A stretch of DNA of 64,000 nt, from contig ML977029.1 in the NCBI GenBank assembly GCA_010015675.1, forward strand, positions 246,218-310,217, read 5' to 3'. Under the pieces are notes generated by a model. It was given only the letters and a program-made list of their open reading frames with translations. It searched no databases and was not told where the DNA came from. The stretch is from Byssothecium circinans. Its lineage: Eukaryota > Ascomycota > Dothideomycetes > Pleosporales > Massarinaceae. Positions within the stretch are counted from its first letter, which is position 1; each line of letters begins with the position of its first letter. The position numbers and the translations under genes are program-made. Below, piece after piece: positions 1 through 11,618 of the stretch.

Positions 1-1406
1 GAGACCTCTATCTTAGGCCTCAGCACTAAATACGCTGCGCAGGCCACATCATTAACCTGGTCGTCAAGTCCATCATCTACGGTAGTAGAGTAAGTAAGTG
101 GGAGGCTAAGCTAGCTCAGGCAGCTCCTCAGGACCAATTTTAGCTCTTTTAAAGGCATGGAGTCGTCAGCAAGCTACACAACTTCGTCAACGCTGTCTGC
201 GCATCTCACAAGTGCTAAGAGCTATTCCTAACTGTCCAGAAGGAGCTTAGTGAGACTGACGCCCTCTAGGCCTTTAGCACCCTTAACCTCCACTAGGACG
301 GCGGCGTGAGGTGGCACTTAGTATATTTAATGCTTCTTCGTTACAGAGAGCTTAAAGAGCCTATCTGACGCTTTATCCGCAAGCTCCAGGACGCCACTGA
401 TCTAGACAACGACGAGTCTGATGACGATAATAAGATAGCGACTGCGCCTCTCGCCCGCGACTATGACCCACTACTTGACTCGCTCTTAGAGGATGAATAG
501 GATGAGGTGGATATAATAATTGACCTCTTGCAAGAGTTCTATAAGATGTGCCGGCGTCTTGAGGGCTCCGTCGGCGTCTCTAGGTTCGGGTCTCTCTGGC
601 AGACTATTGTTAACTTGCAGGAGCTCTACGACTCACTCTTGGAGCGTCGCGACGCCCTGGCGGGTGAGTCAGACAGCTCCTTTATCAAGAACGGCGTCAA
701 GTTTAGGCTTAAGAAGCTCATATCATATTGGACCCGGATAGTAATGGACCCAGAGCCGTCCTACTATTGTATCGCGACGATTTTACACCCAAAGCTCTAT
801 CTCACATGGTTCAAGGACCACTGGGCAAGGCACCCATCGTGGCACAAGAAGGCCGAGCAGTCAGCGCGTAAGGTCTTCAAGCAATACCTCGAGGCTGAGA
901 GCGATCCTGAGGAGCTAGCTGTCTCTCAGCCATCCTGGCGGAAGCTTCCTGAGGGTATTTTAGGCTCCCGTTACTCCAAAACAATGAGCGTTAATCCTAT
1001 GCTACTTACTAGGTCAAGGTCTCACAAGCGTCAAAAACGCCCGTCTCAACTTGACGAGTATTTCGACGACCTGAGAGAGGACCTTGACAACCCAAGTGAG
1101 GCCTATCAAGGGCTCCTTGATAACCCACAAGCTTAGTGGCTCTCCATGGGCCGTACCAAGTATCCCATCGTCTTTAAGATGTCCCTCAATTTCCTCTCAA
1201 TACCTGCCACCTCATGTGAGTGTGAGAGGGCCTTTTCAACTGTAAAACGCACAATTACAGACGACTGAAACCGCCTCTCTCCAACGACTATTAAGGCCTT
1301 ACAACTCCAGAAAAACTGGCTCCGGAGAGGCGTCGTCAAGAGCTACGTACTTGAGCTTCAAGAGTGGATATTACAGCGAGATTTACGTCAATTTCCAGCT
1401 CCCTAG
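1..1406 (+). pseudogene. hAT-family DNA transposase remnant (5' end outside window)
   Basis: One reading frame (CGC at 33-35 to TAG at 1404-1406) reads as a hAT transposase without any frameshift. It starts with the RCAGHIINLVVKSII block (33 onward), has an RWHLVYLMLLR block near 310, and ends with the dimerisation domain (YPIVFKMSLNFLSIPATSCE, then CERAFSTVKRTIT, 1161-1262; KALQLQKNW near 1300). The frame is broken by nonsense codons: TAG at 267, 294, 498 and 1134, TGA at 366 and 1266, and further ones near 140-150. Most are explained by CAG-to-TAG, the C-to-T change at CpA that RIP favours. The longest clean piece is 507-1136. The element cannot make a transposase. The 5' end lies off the window and no target-site duplication can be assigned. 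Confidence 0.85.
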
Positions 1407-1450
1407 GGGCCTAAGGACCTTCTCCCAGAGTGATGACAGGTATCACGTGT

Positions 1451-1482
1451 TTACGGGCCGTAGCTACGCCTACGGCCCGTAA
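1451..1482. repeat. perfect 13-bp inverted repeat with 6-nt loop
   Basis: Positions 1451-1463 (TTACGGGCCGTAG) and 1470-1482 are exact reverse complements separated by CTACGC. The palindrome lies 45 bp past the transposase stop, so it is probably part of the hAT element's subterminal repeats. That link is inferred from position only. A second short inverted pair, TGTTGGAC at 1572-1579 and GTCCAACA at 1615-1622, lies further out. Confidence 0.75.
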
Positions 1483-2007
1483 TCAGCTTTTTTTAAGCCC
1501 TCCGTACGTAAGTAGCTCTAATTTGACCCGTAACGTACACCTCATGAGCTCATACGTAGCGTAGTACGGACTGTTGGACACGCTGGCTGGGGTGGGCAGT
1601 GAGTAGCTGGAAGAGTCCAACAATCTCATGTAGACATTTGGTTTGAAAATAAGGATTGGGAGACATCAGGAACGAGAAAGGCTTCTTTGGTTTCGTGGTT
1701 GGAAGCTGGAAAATGACGAAATGGTGCCCTGGTTATCGGTCAGGGTCAAGTCGCTCGACATGCGTCAGGGTAGGTTCCATGTCCTCAGAACCTAATTCAT
1801 GTTGTCTTATCATTTATACGCCTACCATGAATTCTGTACAAAGTGAAGAAGTGTACAGACACCTTACAACAATCACAAACTAGTCTAATGTATCTCCTAA
1901 ATATCTTGTGCGTAGTCTTAGTCGGATGGTGGCATTCACTTGTAGAAGCACTTTTGAATATAGATAGCAGAATAAATATAAAGCTAAGAGCACTACAACC
2001 TTAATTT

Positions 2008-2085
2008 CCCTAAAATAGGGAGTTAGACACCCTAAATTAGGGCCTTTCTAGCCCCTATTTTAGGGAGTAAGCCCCTATTTTAGGG
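2008..2085. repeat. cluster of four CCCTA-TAGGG palindromic 13-mers
   Basis: CCCTAAAATAGGG (2008-2020), CCCTAAATTAGGG (2030-2042) and two copies of CCCTATTTTAGGG (2053-2065 and 2073-2085) lie within 78 bp. The last two are exact reverse complements of the first. Each contains a CCCTA half and a TAGGG half facing each other. The arrangement resembles a MITE-type end or clustered binding sites. It is not a head-to-tail telomere array. Confidence 0.7.
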
Positions 2086-2183
2086 TGACGTCGGGAAAGA
2101 AAAAAATCCGCAACAGGAGAGAAGAAATAGGTGAAGGAACCCAACAACAATACAACCCACAATCCAATCCAACCACCCCATCC

Positions 2184-2903
2184 CTAGCCCTCCTCCTTCC
2201 CCTCCCGCCTCCCCTCCCCCCACAACCGCGCCTGCGCCCCCATAATCTCCCAAAACCTGTCGACATCCCACCCAAACTCGCCCTCCGCAAACACCTTCAC
2301 ACTGACCCACACCTCCTCCCCAACCAGCATGGCATACACCTGACTGAAGAAGAACGAGATATCCGGCGGTAACCATGACTCCCCATACGTAATCTCCCTC
2401 ACCATTCTCCCGTCCTCTTTCGTGACGAGTTTCCCGTACATTTCCCCCTTGACTTTTTTGACCTCTTCCATGTGCGTGTTGAGGTACGCGTGCACGTGTG
2501 AGACGAACTGTCCCAGTGTGATCGCGCTGCCATCGTCATTGGTGATGGTCAGCGCGGGAGGCGGTTTATAGCGGTATTCCTCGGGCATGAAGAGTTCTTG
2601 ATCCGTTTTGCCCCAGCAGTCGGCGAGTAGGACTTTGTCGATGCGGCTGAGTGGTGGTTGGGCGAGGGATTCATCCGCGAAGGCGTGCGTGAGGAAGGGG
2701 ACGGTGGTGGTGGGAGTGGTGGTTTGGTTTTGGTTGAGAGGCCCGGTTGCGATTTCGATCGAGTCTGGGCTCGTTAGGATGTTCTAGCGGAGTCGGTAGA
2801 GGAGGTCTCGTCTGAGCTGAGCGGTTATCTCGCGTCTTTTGGGCCGTACGACTTCGGCGGGGGCGGAGGACATTTTGGAATTTGGGAGGGTTGGGGTTGG
2901 CAT
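2184..2903 (-). CDS. hypothetical protein with one in-frame TAG (decayed gene or 66-nt intron)
   Basis: I do not recognise this protein. Reading from the ATG at 2903, or the in-frame ATG at 2873, a single frame runs to the stop at 2184 except for a TAG at 2786-2784 in the context LLYRLR-stop-NILTSPDS. The downstream part (from Met 2588, 134 codons) contains YGESWLPPDISFFF and reads like ordinary folded protein. There are two explanations. First, CAG became TAG, since glutamine fits the context and a mutated transposon lies 800 bp away. Second, a 66-nt GT-AG intron (2849-2784) ends exactly on that TAG and keeps the frame. The intron version would remove residues that look coding and lacks a clear branch site, so I favour the nonsense mutation. 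If the mutation is real, the gene is probably inactive. Confidence 0.5.
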
Positions 2904-3503
2904 GGTGAAGATGGAGCTTGGGTGGTGTGCGGCGTAGTCGTAGCTTTATGGTGAACCTTGCCCATGAAATATGGACTTGGCGGGATACATATACATATAC
3001 ACTACATATACAGCACACAGCAGTGCGGTGCAGTACGTTGTACTAAAAGCTTCACCAAGTTCAAGTCCATGCCATACTCAGAAACCTGCGACAGTCTTTC
3101 CTTCAACCCCCCCAATGACAACAACAGAAAGCACAAACACGTAAAACAGTAGTCCAGAGTCTGAGTTCGAAATTATACACGTCTACTCCAAATATCGCCA
3201 TTGACCCTGTCTCTATCTGAAACCGGTTATCCAGCACCATCCCCCTCCCTCCATCTACCAAGCCCAAATCCCAACCACACACCCCACCCCCTCATCTCAG
3301 AAGGGTGTGCGTGTGTGTGGAGAGAAGAAAAAGAAAGAAGAATGGGGGAAATGATTTGCTCAAAAAAAAGAAAAACGCCTTGGAAATGCCCTTCATCACC
3401 GTCGATCCGAATTCGGTCTTTACGTGCGTCCACCACCCAACTCCATATCCATACTGTTGACTACCCCGAAGAAAGCGAAAAGAACTTGTGAATAAAGGTT
3501 GAC
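2904..3503. other. intergenic between the 2184-2903 gene and SEC63
   Basis: This is the promoter side of the reverse-strand gene ending at 2184 and the 3' flank of SEC63. It contains a short TATACATATACA-type alternating run near 2990-3008. No gene was found. Confidence 0.6.
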
Positions 3504-5785
3504 CTAGTCCTCATCACTATCCGTATCCGTATCCGTCTCGCTCTCCGAGTCGACGTCGCCCTCAGTGTCACTCCCATCGCTCGAATCGTCGTCGTTCTTG
3601 CCGCGTTTCTTAGCCGACGCACCGCCCTTAAGTGTGCGCATTTGGCCGGCAATGGTATCTGAAGCATGACCGTTAGCTCTCCTGTTCTGTAGCGAGTAGG
3701 CTGGGGTTGGGAAATGCACTCACCCTCATCCGGCTCGCTGATCTCACCCTCCTCTTCTACCTCTTCGGCGTGGCTCGCGTCCTCGACTACAAGCGTGACC
3801 TCCATCTTCGTGTCCATGTCGATGTAGCTGTCGCAGATCATGTGCATGACGAACGTGTAGCTTCCAGGTTGCGGAGGCGCGCCGAATTGCATCTTCAGAG
3901 TCTGCACGTTGTAGGTCGGCTTGCCGCCCTCGTCTAATATGGGCTTGTCGAATGTGGTGAATGTGAACGGTGGGACAGCGATACGACCTTGCTTGCTGTC
4001 GGCGAGGAAAATTTGCCATCGAGGAGCATGGTCACGAGCGTAGTACGGAGCGTGTGCAAGGGGCGGTTGGATGGGCTTCTCATCTGAGCGATCATCCTTG
4101 CGACCGGAGATGGCTGCCACGTCGCCCTCATCGGGGTCAATGTCCAGAAGATCCTTGGGGTCAACGGCAGGTGCGTCAGTGGCGCCAGGTGGGACGAAGC
4201 GGGCCTTGACGACGAATTGAACCAGACTATTGGGGGTAACGAAACGCTCTCCTACGACCTTGAAGAATGCCTTCTCAACCTGGAGGACCAGAAGCTGCGA
4301 AGCAACAGAGATGGCTTGGTTATACTGTTCTTGAGTCAAAAGTCCCGGGGCAACGACGCGGGCCTTGCGTTGTTCAGAGGGGAGACGCATGAATTCTTGG
4401 ACGGAGATGTGGGTCTTGGACCGCTCGGCCTCCGCAGCGGCGGCGACGGCGGGGGTGAAGTAAGGCAGCTGTTCTAGCGGAGAGGCTCCAGGTCGCAGGG
4501 CTTGAATCAGGTTTTGCGACGTGTGATATGTTGAGAGTACTCCCTTGGTGAAGCCATATGCCAAAGCAATTGAAGAATATGCCTCGTTCAGCTTATGTGC
4601 GATGGGCGCAATCTCAAACTTCTCTTCGTTGAGGGCGGCATCATCGAGCTCGATACGTCCAAGGTAAGCCCATAGTAGCGTCAAGACCTTCCTTCGTTGG
4701 CTGTCGTCAAGCTCCTCAATCTTCTTGCGGTCTGCCTTCGTCAATGCTGAGGGTACCGGAGAGTCCTCGGAGAGAACCTTCTGTTCGATCTTGGAAAGCC
4801 CATTCTCGGCCTTGTGGCCCTCCAGTACCTCAATAAACTCGTCGCCGCAACTGAGAGCTCCCACAACGCCACTTTCGCCCTGATCGCTGTCGTACTCGCG
4901 GAACAACTTGCCAGCGCTCTGTAGCAGAATCTTGTCCTTTGTCATGCGTTGCGTTCCGTACCACCATTTTCCGACAGTCCAGGGGAGAATAACACCGAGC
5001 GCGAGCGCGTACATGAGCAGAACGTATTTGCCGTTGCCCTCGGTAACGATCCACTGGGGTAGCGCGATACCGATGCTGAAGCTCTGCTTGCCGTCGGGAT
5101 GTCCATACTGTAGGTAATTGTTGCGAATATCCTCATCGGTAAGCGACTTGAATGCTTTTACGACCTCCACCCAGTGATTGTTGATGACATCGGCGGTGAT
5201 GTTGTTCGCGGGATCTTCGCGACGCTTGTCGGGGTGATCGGTGAGGGACAGTTTTCGGTAGCGGGACTTGATCTCTTTTTCGCTCGCCGACTGTTTTGAG
5301 GTCAGACTTCGTTTCAAACGCCAAGTGGTGCATGTGTGCATACCGTTGAGATACCCAAGACATCATATGGACTCCATATCTTCGGTGCTGTCCGCGCAGT
5401 CACCGAGATCAGGTAAATCATGCCCGCAATGACAGACCATCCGAACAAGCTAGTGATGGCGCGCTTTATCCTCCTCTCTCGCCTCTTCTGCTTCTTACGC
5501 TGCTTGTCGATCAGGTCGGCATGTTCCGGAGTGAAGTCTGACGGTATCCGCGTCGCCGTATTCTCTAGCTCTGTCCAGGAATTAGACCAGTCCAGTAATT
5601 GAGTTCCGCGGATGCAAACCTTTGCTCGGCTTCAACAGAGAGTATGTGACTGGTATGGTGACGAAACTCGTGAGTGTGACAATGAAGTAGGGAAAGAATT
5701 GGCCCTGTGTGGTGGTTAGAGCAGTGCACTTTTGTATACACAATATACCCACCTGTTCATCGTAGGCGTAGTCCGTGCCGGACAT
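3504..5785 (-). CDS. SEC63: Sec63, ER translocon J-domain subunit
   Basis: Five exons join in frame to 688 residues: 5785-5753, 5704-5620, 5570-5344, 5290-3724 and 3658-3504 (introns of 48-65 nt). The start MSGTDYAYDEQ matches the family's short lumenal N-terminus. TM1 is near residues 13-35 and TM2 near 77-98. A lumenal J domain follows, starting WSPYDVLGIS, with HPD at about 134-136, the motif that stimulates Hsp70 (Kar2) at the translocon. TM3 is near 205-226, then the cytosolic Sec63/Brl region. The last exon encodes an acidic tail of D/E/S/T repeats, usual for binding Sec62. Length agrees with fungal Sec63. Without the last intron the frame would end in a basic non-homologous tail, so that splice is well supported. 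Confidence 0.95.
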
Positions 5786-6556
5786 GTTGAACAATTGTCC
5801 TCAACCAAGCGGCCGGCAAGCAGGGTGGGTTGCGGAAAGCCAAAGCGCGGGTCGAGTAGTAGAATTCGCCAGCCGAAGTCGAAGAAAAGAGTGACAAGTG
5901 GAAATATAGGAGAAAGTTTCCAGAGGGCAAACGGTGAAGTAAAATTGTTGGTTGGCGTGGCCTCAAAGAAAGCCCGTTTGTGTTGAATAAAGTTCCGACC
6001 GGGAGGACACAGTCGCAGTCTTGGCATCCCGCGGGCAATTGCATCACGTGCCAGCGCGTCTACCCCATGGAGTGCTAATGATGTAAGAGCGCCTAATTGC
6101 AACATCCGGAGTGGCAGTGAGCTTCACAAAGCTTTTGACAATACATGTATGTAATCCCACTACCACCTGTGCATCACATCACTTGCATTTGACTGGAGAC
6201 GAATACCTAGGTAGATTATGCAGCACCTGCCAGTTCCTTTCATCCTGTCTACCTAGGTCCATATGTATGCCAGCCCCAATGCTCTCATTCATGCCTCAAA
6301 AATGGGTATGCGCCAACATGCTAAACATCTCACAAGCGAGTCTTTGGGCGCCGTAACTCCTTCGTAACAAAGTATCGGGGCAACATGCAAAACAAGGGAA
6401 ACTTCGTATATACGGAGAAGTCAAGTTTGACCAAGGCGGAAAAGCAAGCGCGCCTAGACTGGTATAACTGAACCAGCTGAAAATCCTACACTTCCCAACG
6501 ATGAAAGGACAGAGTCTGGGTAGGAGGACCGCTCGGGCTGGTAGATTCCTGCTAGT
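5786..6556. other. SEC63 promoter and PBS2 3' flank
   Basis: Open frames run through this stretch on both strands but have no protein-like features. ACCTAGGTAGA (6205-6215) and TCTACCTAGGT (6248-6258) form an exact 11-bp inverted repeat. A CACGTG lies near 6049, upstream of SEC63. Confidence 0.55.
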
Positions 6557-8633
6557 TCATGTGCTCACTGTTGTTTCAGCGGGCGGCTGATCTAGCTTGT
6601 TGTCTCCATTGAGCGGAGGGCTGGAGACAGCGTCCAATGGCGCAGCATGCAATGCAGGTTTCTGCGCTGCCTTTCCCAGCGTTCCATTCTTCTTCTTCTC
6701 AAGGATAAGCTTTACCCAATCTGCAACTTCATCATCGACCACGGCTTCAATTGGCTGCGGGGAACCTTTGGGACTGGCGCCCACTTCAGGTGAGGCGACT
6801 GCCTCGGCCTCTGCCTCTTCCTCATCTTCTTCCGTTATCGTCTCGGGCTTGATCAAGGGTGCAAGCCATGCATGTTGGAGAAGCATTGCGTATGTAGGAC
6901 GGAGCTTGGGGATTTTGTTCAGACAACCGCTGACAAAGTTTCTCGCGACATCAGAATATCCATCCTGCGGCAGATCCGGTGGTTCGCCATCTACAATAGC
7001 CTGGACACATAGTTAGCAAGGCAAGCGGAAGGATAGATTAGTGCCATACGCTGAGCTGACTGAAGATGTTGTTGTACGTTTCCGGCGGATATGGATATCG
7101 CCCCAACGCACACTCAATGATGGTGAGACCTAGACTCCAGATATCGCTCTGCACACTGTAAGTGCCGCCTCCGGGATTTGCGCCTGCCTGCGCCATGCCG
7201 CCTGACGAGATTCGCTCGGGCGCCATGTAGCTCTGGCAACCAATGTTTGTCTTCGCAATACTCGCTACAAGGTTGCCACTGACTCCGAAATCGCATATCT
7301 TGACGTTGCCTTTGGTGTTGACCAAGATGTTGGTAGGCTTCACATCTCGGTGGATGATGTTGTGCTCGTCCTTTAACGACTTCAAGCCCATGGTCGTGGC
7401 CAAGGTGATTTTGCGCAGGACGTTCTCCGGTATTCCTTCGTGGTACAACTTGTCTATGGAGCCACCGTCCATGAATTCCATGCATATGTAAACAGCGCCT
7501 TCCTGAAAGAAGGCTCCGTAGAAGTCGACAATGTATGGCGATGTGCAGCGGTGAAGAACGTCAAGCTCCATGATAATGGTCGCAAACTTGGCGTCGTCGA
7601 GTTCCAGTCGCATCTCCTTCATCGCCATGACGATACCGGTACCTCCGCTAGTTTTGAGGGTGTTTGGACTTGACTCGTCACCTTCAAAGCTTTTCCTGGA
7701 CGGCGAGTCTGGAGCCGCGGCTTTGTTGCCCGCAAGCCCTTGGCCGGGTTTCCGCATTCGAGGTCGGCTATGCCTAACCTTGTATACAGTGCCGTAATTG
7801 CCCTTACCCAGCTCATCGAGCGTGTCCACCTCGTCCAGCGAGATGTTGAACGACATGCCATTGGCGAACTGCACACCCTCCGAGTTAAGAACAGCTTTGC
7901 CTTTGAACTTCAAACTCCCAGTTTTGGCGTCGAGGAACTCGGCGTACTTGTCCATCATAGTCTCCTGCTTAGGGGGTTCCTGGGACGAGCTCCCTCCATT
8001 CATCTGAGATAGGGATAGGCCTGGCTTCTTTCTGCCCGCGGGAGCACCCGGACCGGTCGCCGGGGGAGCTGCGCCAGGTAAGCCGCCGGGGAGTTTGAGA
8101 CCCCGCTTCTCGGCGAGGGAAGGTTTTGCACCAGCCCGACCTGGGATTGCAGGAGCGGACTGAAAGTTGGGCGCATTCGGTCTTGTAGGGAGTCGAAAGT
8201 TGGCAGGCACGCCACCTGGGCTGCCCAGCATAGGACCACTAGGTGGTGCAGGACCTACGCCGGGCGACATGATATTCGGCCGTGTTTGAGCGGCACCTGG
8301 CGGTGCGCCTTGCCGACCGAGGTGAACGGCCTGTATTCTTGCCATAATATCTCGCGACACGTTGAGTCCACTGCTTCGGCTGGATATGGATGGAGCATTT
8401 GCACGCGGATTCCTCGCAGCGTTGATATTGCCTAGCGGTGTGGACGAAGGAGTCATATTGGTAGCACCGGTCGATACAGAGCGAATTGACGGACGCGGAG
8501 GCTCGAGAGAGGACAGGACGGGGCTGGGTGTAGGATCGGAAGCAGCTGCTGGTGACGACGGGGACGGAGAGCCAAAGGGACTATCATTGTCATAGTCTTC
8601 GCCGGGCGTGGAGCTGGCCGAATCCAAATCCAT
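6557..8633 (-). CDS. PBS2: MAP kinase kinase of the HOG osmostress pathway (Pbs2)
   Basis: Two exons (8633-7050 and 7000-6557, 49-nt intron) give 675 residues. The start MDLDSASSTPGEDY lies 37 codons inside a longer open frame. I chose it because the upstream residues look like translated UTR. The first ~270 residues are Pro/Ser-rich, as in Pbs2, where they dock Ssk2 and Sho1. The kinase domain shows GKGNYGTVYKV, then a Ser/Gly-rich insert of about 50 residues before VMAMKEM, HRDVKPTN near 428, DFG near 448, and the activation loop SIAKTNIGCQSYMAPERI with the S-x-A-K-T phosphosites of Pbs2-type MAPKKs. The C-terminal tail is Glu/Ala-rich. The activation loop and tail favour Pbs2 over the Ste7 and Mkk1/2 classes. 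Confidence 0.93.
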
Positions 8634-9729
8634 GGCGGGCAGTATAGGAGGGAGCACACTGAAAAGGATAGGATAGGATAGGAAGAGTATTGAGGGATTG
8701 CAGCGTGCCGGACTGCGCGCGTCGAAGAATTCAGTGAATGGCACCGATGGAGCTTTCTTGGCGGGGTACGAGTTTAGTATGATGTAATGGGTCGACAGCC
8801 GGCTTATGCAGCGCGCGACTGGAGCATGGCCAGCAGGTGGGTGAGGCAGGGAAGCAGAAATTACCGGCAGAAATGGCGGCGCCGATGACGATTTGGAATA
8901 ATGGTGGAAGCTACAAGATCTGAATACCAGTATCTTGCTTGCGTCCAGAGCTTCCGATGTTGCGACTATCTGCTTTCACGTGCACGGCCGGAGACTTTCC
9001 CATAACCTTCGACCCACGTAAACTCCAGACCATTGCAGTTCTCCGAGTCTTGGGGACTCCAAGCCTATAGAGTCCCGCTGTCCAGTGTTTATGTTGGAAA
9101 AGAAATTAAAAAGAATCAGGCAGGAGGAATGGCCGAACACGGCTGTTGTCCAAGTCCGGCGGTGCACACTGCAATCCACGGATTTGATGTTTAGATGTTT
9201 GTGAACGAAGGCGAATTAGCTCCCGCGGTATCGAGATGGGGAAATGGGATACTCTGTAAACTTCATCCAAAGGGTCTACAACACGTATTGCCTTGGACAG
9301 ACGTCTTCGAGGTTCCATACCATACGACACCCGGTTTTCTCGTGGCGGTGCTGCCAGTGCCAACAAAGCCGTCGTCGTCGCCGTCGCCGCGGGTCCTGAG
9401 TGGGCAATCAGATAACACACAGATTGCGCAGTCCGTCACACCAGTTGATTGTTGGGTCCTGCTCATGGCTTGCCTCTGCCCACCGCTGCACGCTCATCAA
9501 CAATAAATATGCCTCTCCTCTCCGCCCGCGTCCGCAGTGACACTGCTGCGGTGCTCTCCTAAACCTGCCCTCCTCGTTCCGCTCGTGCCTGTACCCGCGC
9601 CCGGCCGTGACGCACCCATTGCCATCACAGAACATTGAAACGCCAGCCCCAAAACATCTCCCGCCTCACCAGCAACCGCGCCCACTCGCCGCGGTCAGCG
9701 CGATAGAACCCCGACGACCAGGCCTCAAC
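8634..9729. other. divergent promoter region, PBS2 / AEC permease
   Basis: These 1.1 kb separate two divergently transcribed genes and should carry both promoters. The section close to 9730 is rich in C and short CTCC runs, as in many fungal 5'UTRs. Small open frames on both strands do not look coding. Confidence 0.55.
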
Positions 9730-11618
9730 ATGCCTTTCTTCTCCGAGGTGCAGTCGCTGCGTCTTCGAAACCTCGCTCCCTCTTCCAACGATTTCCTGGT
9801 CATGTCTCCCGATGGCGCCGCCAATACCTTCATGGACGCCTTCAAGCACAAGACGCCGCCGCACAGCTCGCACCCCGACTTCGCAAACCTCACGCTGCTT
9901 GTATTCGAGGCTGTCATGGAGGTCGTTTGCGTCAGCTTGCCGGGCTACATCGTTGCGCGAATGGGCATGTTCGACGCCAACGCTCAGAAGTTCGTCGCAA
10001 ACCTCAACACCCAACTGTTCACTCCTTGCCTCAGTAAGTCGCCTCAACCTATGAATATGTGTCATTGGCAGCGTCCGCCGCGATTGCGTTTTAGTGGATT
10101 TCCGGCAAGGCTTCAATTGCTATTGCGATGGCAAACTCGAGGACCATTGTCCGCCTTCTGACATCATTCTTCACAATATGCTAACATCCACCAGTCTTTA
10201 CAAAACTCGCGTCGCAACTCAGCGCAGACAAGCTCGTCGAACTCGGAGTCATACCAGTCATCTTCCTCGTCCAATTGATCGTGTCGTACCTCGCCGCCGC
10301 CGTGGTTTCTCGGATATGCAAGTTTGGCAAAAGAGGGAAGAACTTTGTAATTGCCATGGCCGTCTTTGGAAACTCAAACTCGCTCCCCATCTCTCTCGTC
10401 ATATCGCTCTCGAAAACGCTATCTGGATTACATTGGGACAGGGTACCGGGCGATAACGATAATGAAGTTGCCGCTCGCGGTATCTTGTACCTGCTCATCT
10501 TCCAGCAGCTCGGCCAGCTCGTGAGATGGACCTGGGGCTTCAACGTCCTGCTTGCACCTGCCAGCGCATACGACGACGACGATGACGGAAGGAATAGTAT
10601 CTTGGAACACGGGGAATACAGCGATGGGGAGGCTGAGCGTCTGCTGGACGACTCACATTCTGACTACGAATCTGGAAATGCAACTGCCGAGGCGAGTTAT
10701 GCGACTTCTTGTTCTACTACTTCACAAAGCGACGCGGACTCGATACACCAACGTGAAGCGGCATACGCTTCTGCGACCCCCACCAATGGAAACGCAGTGG
10801 TCAAAGGCCCGGGTAACATGAATCGCAACGACTCCATAGCCAATGGCGACATGAACGGCTTCTTCTTCCCCCACGAAATTGACGATCCTCCGCGGGGCGC
10901 CAAAGGCGTACTGTTCCGCACAAAGAGAGCCACCAACCGTTCAGTAAAGACTGTTCGGGACGGTGTGGCGAGGGTTGCCAGACGCGCGTTCGTCGCACTA
11001 CCCTCATGGCTGCAGCGAACCTTGAGAAAGACCAACTCTCTCCTCTCTAAATTCCTCGCCGGATGCTGGGATTTCATGAACCCTCCGCTGTGGGCTATGT
11101 TGGCTGCCATCCTTGTGGCCTCGGTTCCTCCCGTACAACATGCCTTTTTCGACCCTGGAACCTTTCTCAGCAATTCTGTCACTCGCGCTGTCAGTCAAAG
11201 TGGAGGCGTCGCCGTCCCGCTTATTCTCGTTGTCCTCGGCGCCAACCTCGCTCGCAATACCCTTCCCCAGGAAGACTCACACTCCATTGAGGATTCAAAG
11301 GTGGAGAAGAAGCTTGTTATCGCTTCGCTCCTCTGCCGAATGCTCATCCCAACGCTAATCATGGCGCCTCTCCTTGCTATCACAGCGAAGTTCGTCCCCG
11401 TCAGCATTTTAGACGACCCCATCTTTGTCATTGTTTGTTTCCTACTCACCGGAGCCCCGAGTGCACTACAGTTGGCACAGATTTGCCAGATCAACAACGT
11501 CTACATGGGTGCCATGTCTAGTCTGTTGTTCCAGAGCTATGTGGTATGGATTCTGCCATCAACGCTGGTTCTTGTGATGCTTGCATTGGAGACGGTCGAG
11601 TGGGCTTCGCAGTCGTAA
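9730..11618 (+). CDS. auxin efflux carrier (AEC) family membrane transporter
   Basis: Two exons (9730-10033 and 10195-11618) give 575 residues. The 161-nt intron has GTAAGT at its start and GCTAAC upstream of CCAG. Splicing restores TPCLIFTKLASQLS, a conserved block of the N-terminal transmembrane half. Pairs of hydrophobic helices occur at both ends (for example VFEAVMEVVCVSLPGYIV, VIPVIFLVQLIVSYL and, at the C-terminus, LLFQSYVVWILPSTLVLVM). They are separated by a long polar loop rich in D/E/S (residues ~215-330). This N-TM, loop, C-TM plan is that of the fungal AEC/PIN-like family, such as yeast Ecm3-type proteins. Substrate is unknown. The ATG at 9730 was preferred over an in-frame upstream one at 9607 because the latter's residues resemble UTR. 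Confidence 0.88.

Larger units (their letters stand above)
1407..2183. other. non-coding, transposon 3' flank
   Basis: No credible gene is visible. The stretch holds the inverted repeats at 1451-1482 and 1572-1622 and the four-copy palindromic motif at 2008-2085. The short open frames here have no recognisable composition. Confidence 0.6.

Noticed and set aside
2008..2085. Interstitial telomere array
   Set aside because: The CCCTA and TAGGG halves face each other in palindromes with AT spacers. There is no head-to-tail TTAGGG run.
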